The notes under the pieces are model-generated. The model worked only from the letters and a program-made list of their open reading frames with translations, was not told where the DNA came from and made no database searches. Shown here in pieces: positions 4,841 to 5,173 of a stretch of 5,173 nt of DNA. Numbering within the stretch: position 1 is the first letter of the stretch; every line of letters begins with the position of its first letter. Origin of the DNA: Geodermatophilaceae bacterium (lineage in GTDB: Bacteria; Actinomycetota; Actinomycetes; Mycobacteriales; Geodermatophilaceae); the NCBI GenBank assembly GCA_013814015.1, contig JACCQS010000180.1, positions 1 through 5,173 on the forward strand. The letters run 5' to 3'. The position numbers and the translations under genes were made by a program.

Positions 4841-5173
4841 CTACCCGACCGACCTAGTGGCCGGGTCGAGGCTGACCGATGCAGCGATCCGGTCGCCGAT
4901 CTGCTGGGTGCCTGCAGGGTCGGCCGGATCACGAGTCGCCAGATCTTGTGCTACGGCGGCATCCACGCGCCTGGCCTCATCCGAGCGCCCCAGGTGATCG
5001 AGCAGCAGGGCAGCCGACAGGATGGCCGCCGTGGGGTCGGCCGTACCCGTACCCGCGATGTCGGGTGCCGAGCCGTGCACCGGTTCGAACATGCTCGGGC
5101 TCTGCCGCGTCATGTCCAGGTTGGCACTGGCAGCCAGACCGATGCCGCCGGTGATGGCGGCGCCGAGGTCGGT
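4841..5173 (-). CDS. leuB: 3-isopropylmalate dehydrogenase, C-terminal 110 residues (5' end outside window)
   Basis: The frame is open from the right edge to TAG 4843-4841. The visible part contains TDLGAAITGGIGLAASANLD, where the leading Asp matches a metal-binding Asp of the family, and then SMFEPVHGSAPDIAGTGTADPTAAI, the conserved NAD-binding region of LeuB-type decarboxylating dehydrogenases. A helical C-terminus ends in DPATRSVG. The closest remembered match is mycobacterial LeuB; Ala-Asp-Pro rather than Asn-Pro after the HGSAPDIAG loop also fits actinobacterial LeuB. The enzyme oxidises and decarboxylates 3-isopropylmalate in leucine synthesis and also 3-methylmalate in the citramalate route to 2-oxobutyrate, making it a direct pathway partner of the downstream cimA. 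Isocitrate or tartrate dehydrogenase relatives are less likely given this motif set and the neighbour. The start and catalytic N-terminal half are not visible. Confidence 0.92.
   Translation of the reverse strand, partial: TDLGAAITGGIGLAASANLDMTRQSPSMFEPVHGSAPDIAGTGTADPTAAILSAALLLDHLGRSDEARRVDAAVAQDLATRDPADPAGTQQIGDRIAASVSLDPATRSVG

Noticed and set aside
4669..4932. 87-codon minus-strand frame between leuB and cimA
   Set aside because: It overlaps leuB out of frame and reads through the attenuator hairpins; the composition is Arg/Ser/Pro-rich noise. The nine-codon leader peptide in another frame explains the region better.

Overview
The window is high-GC DNA with actinobacterial-type genes, all on the minus strand. 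The tRNA synthetase, the LeuB C-terminus and the citramalate synthase (including its HCQDD motif) resemble actinobacterial proteins as I remember them. Many G/C third positions create long antisense open frames that are not genes. I cannot name the genus.

In the direction of transcription (right to left) the layout is: the 3' end of leuB (4841-5173, cut by the window edge); a 196-bp leader/attenuator region (4645-4840); cimA, citramalate synthase (2962-4644); an 87-bp gap holding a cluster of nested palindromes that reaches back over the cimA stop codon; a fumarylacetoacetate hydrolase (FAH) family gene (2074-2874); gltX, glutamyl-tRNA synthetase (593-2077, overlapping the previous gene by 4 bp); and the first 194 codons of a probable CPBP-family intramembrane protease with a long Pro/Gly/Tyr-rich cytoplasmic tail (1-583, cut by the window edge).

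The best find lies between leuB and cimA. A nine-codon open frame encodes MSSLLVIIS, with five consecutive branched-chain amino acid codons (Leu-Leu-Val-Ile-Ile). A GC-rich hairpin begins at its stop codon, and the next hairpin is a textbook intrinsic terminator (11-bp stem, 5-nt loop, six T) 58 bp before the cimA start. The two hairpins share four bases, as expected for antiterminator and terminator. This looks like classical ribosome-mediated attenuation of cimA by charged Leu/Val/Ile tRNAs. It fits the pathway: CimA condenses pyruvate and acetyl-CoA to citramalate, and LeuCD and LeuB carry this on to 2-oxobutyrate for isoleucine synthesis, so leuB and cimA are pathway partners.

The second point of interest is at 2929-2979, where four copies of a 9-mer in alternating orientation form two 21-bp palindromes with a 30-bp period and an overlapping 29-bp palindrome. 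It may be a cimA terminator or a double operator for the downstream FAH-gltX-CPBP unit, which has a possible leaderless-type -10 element right before its first gene. The rest looks like ordinary housekeeping sequence. No tRNA, rRNA, CRISPR array, insertion sequence or origin was seen.
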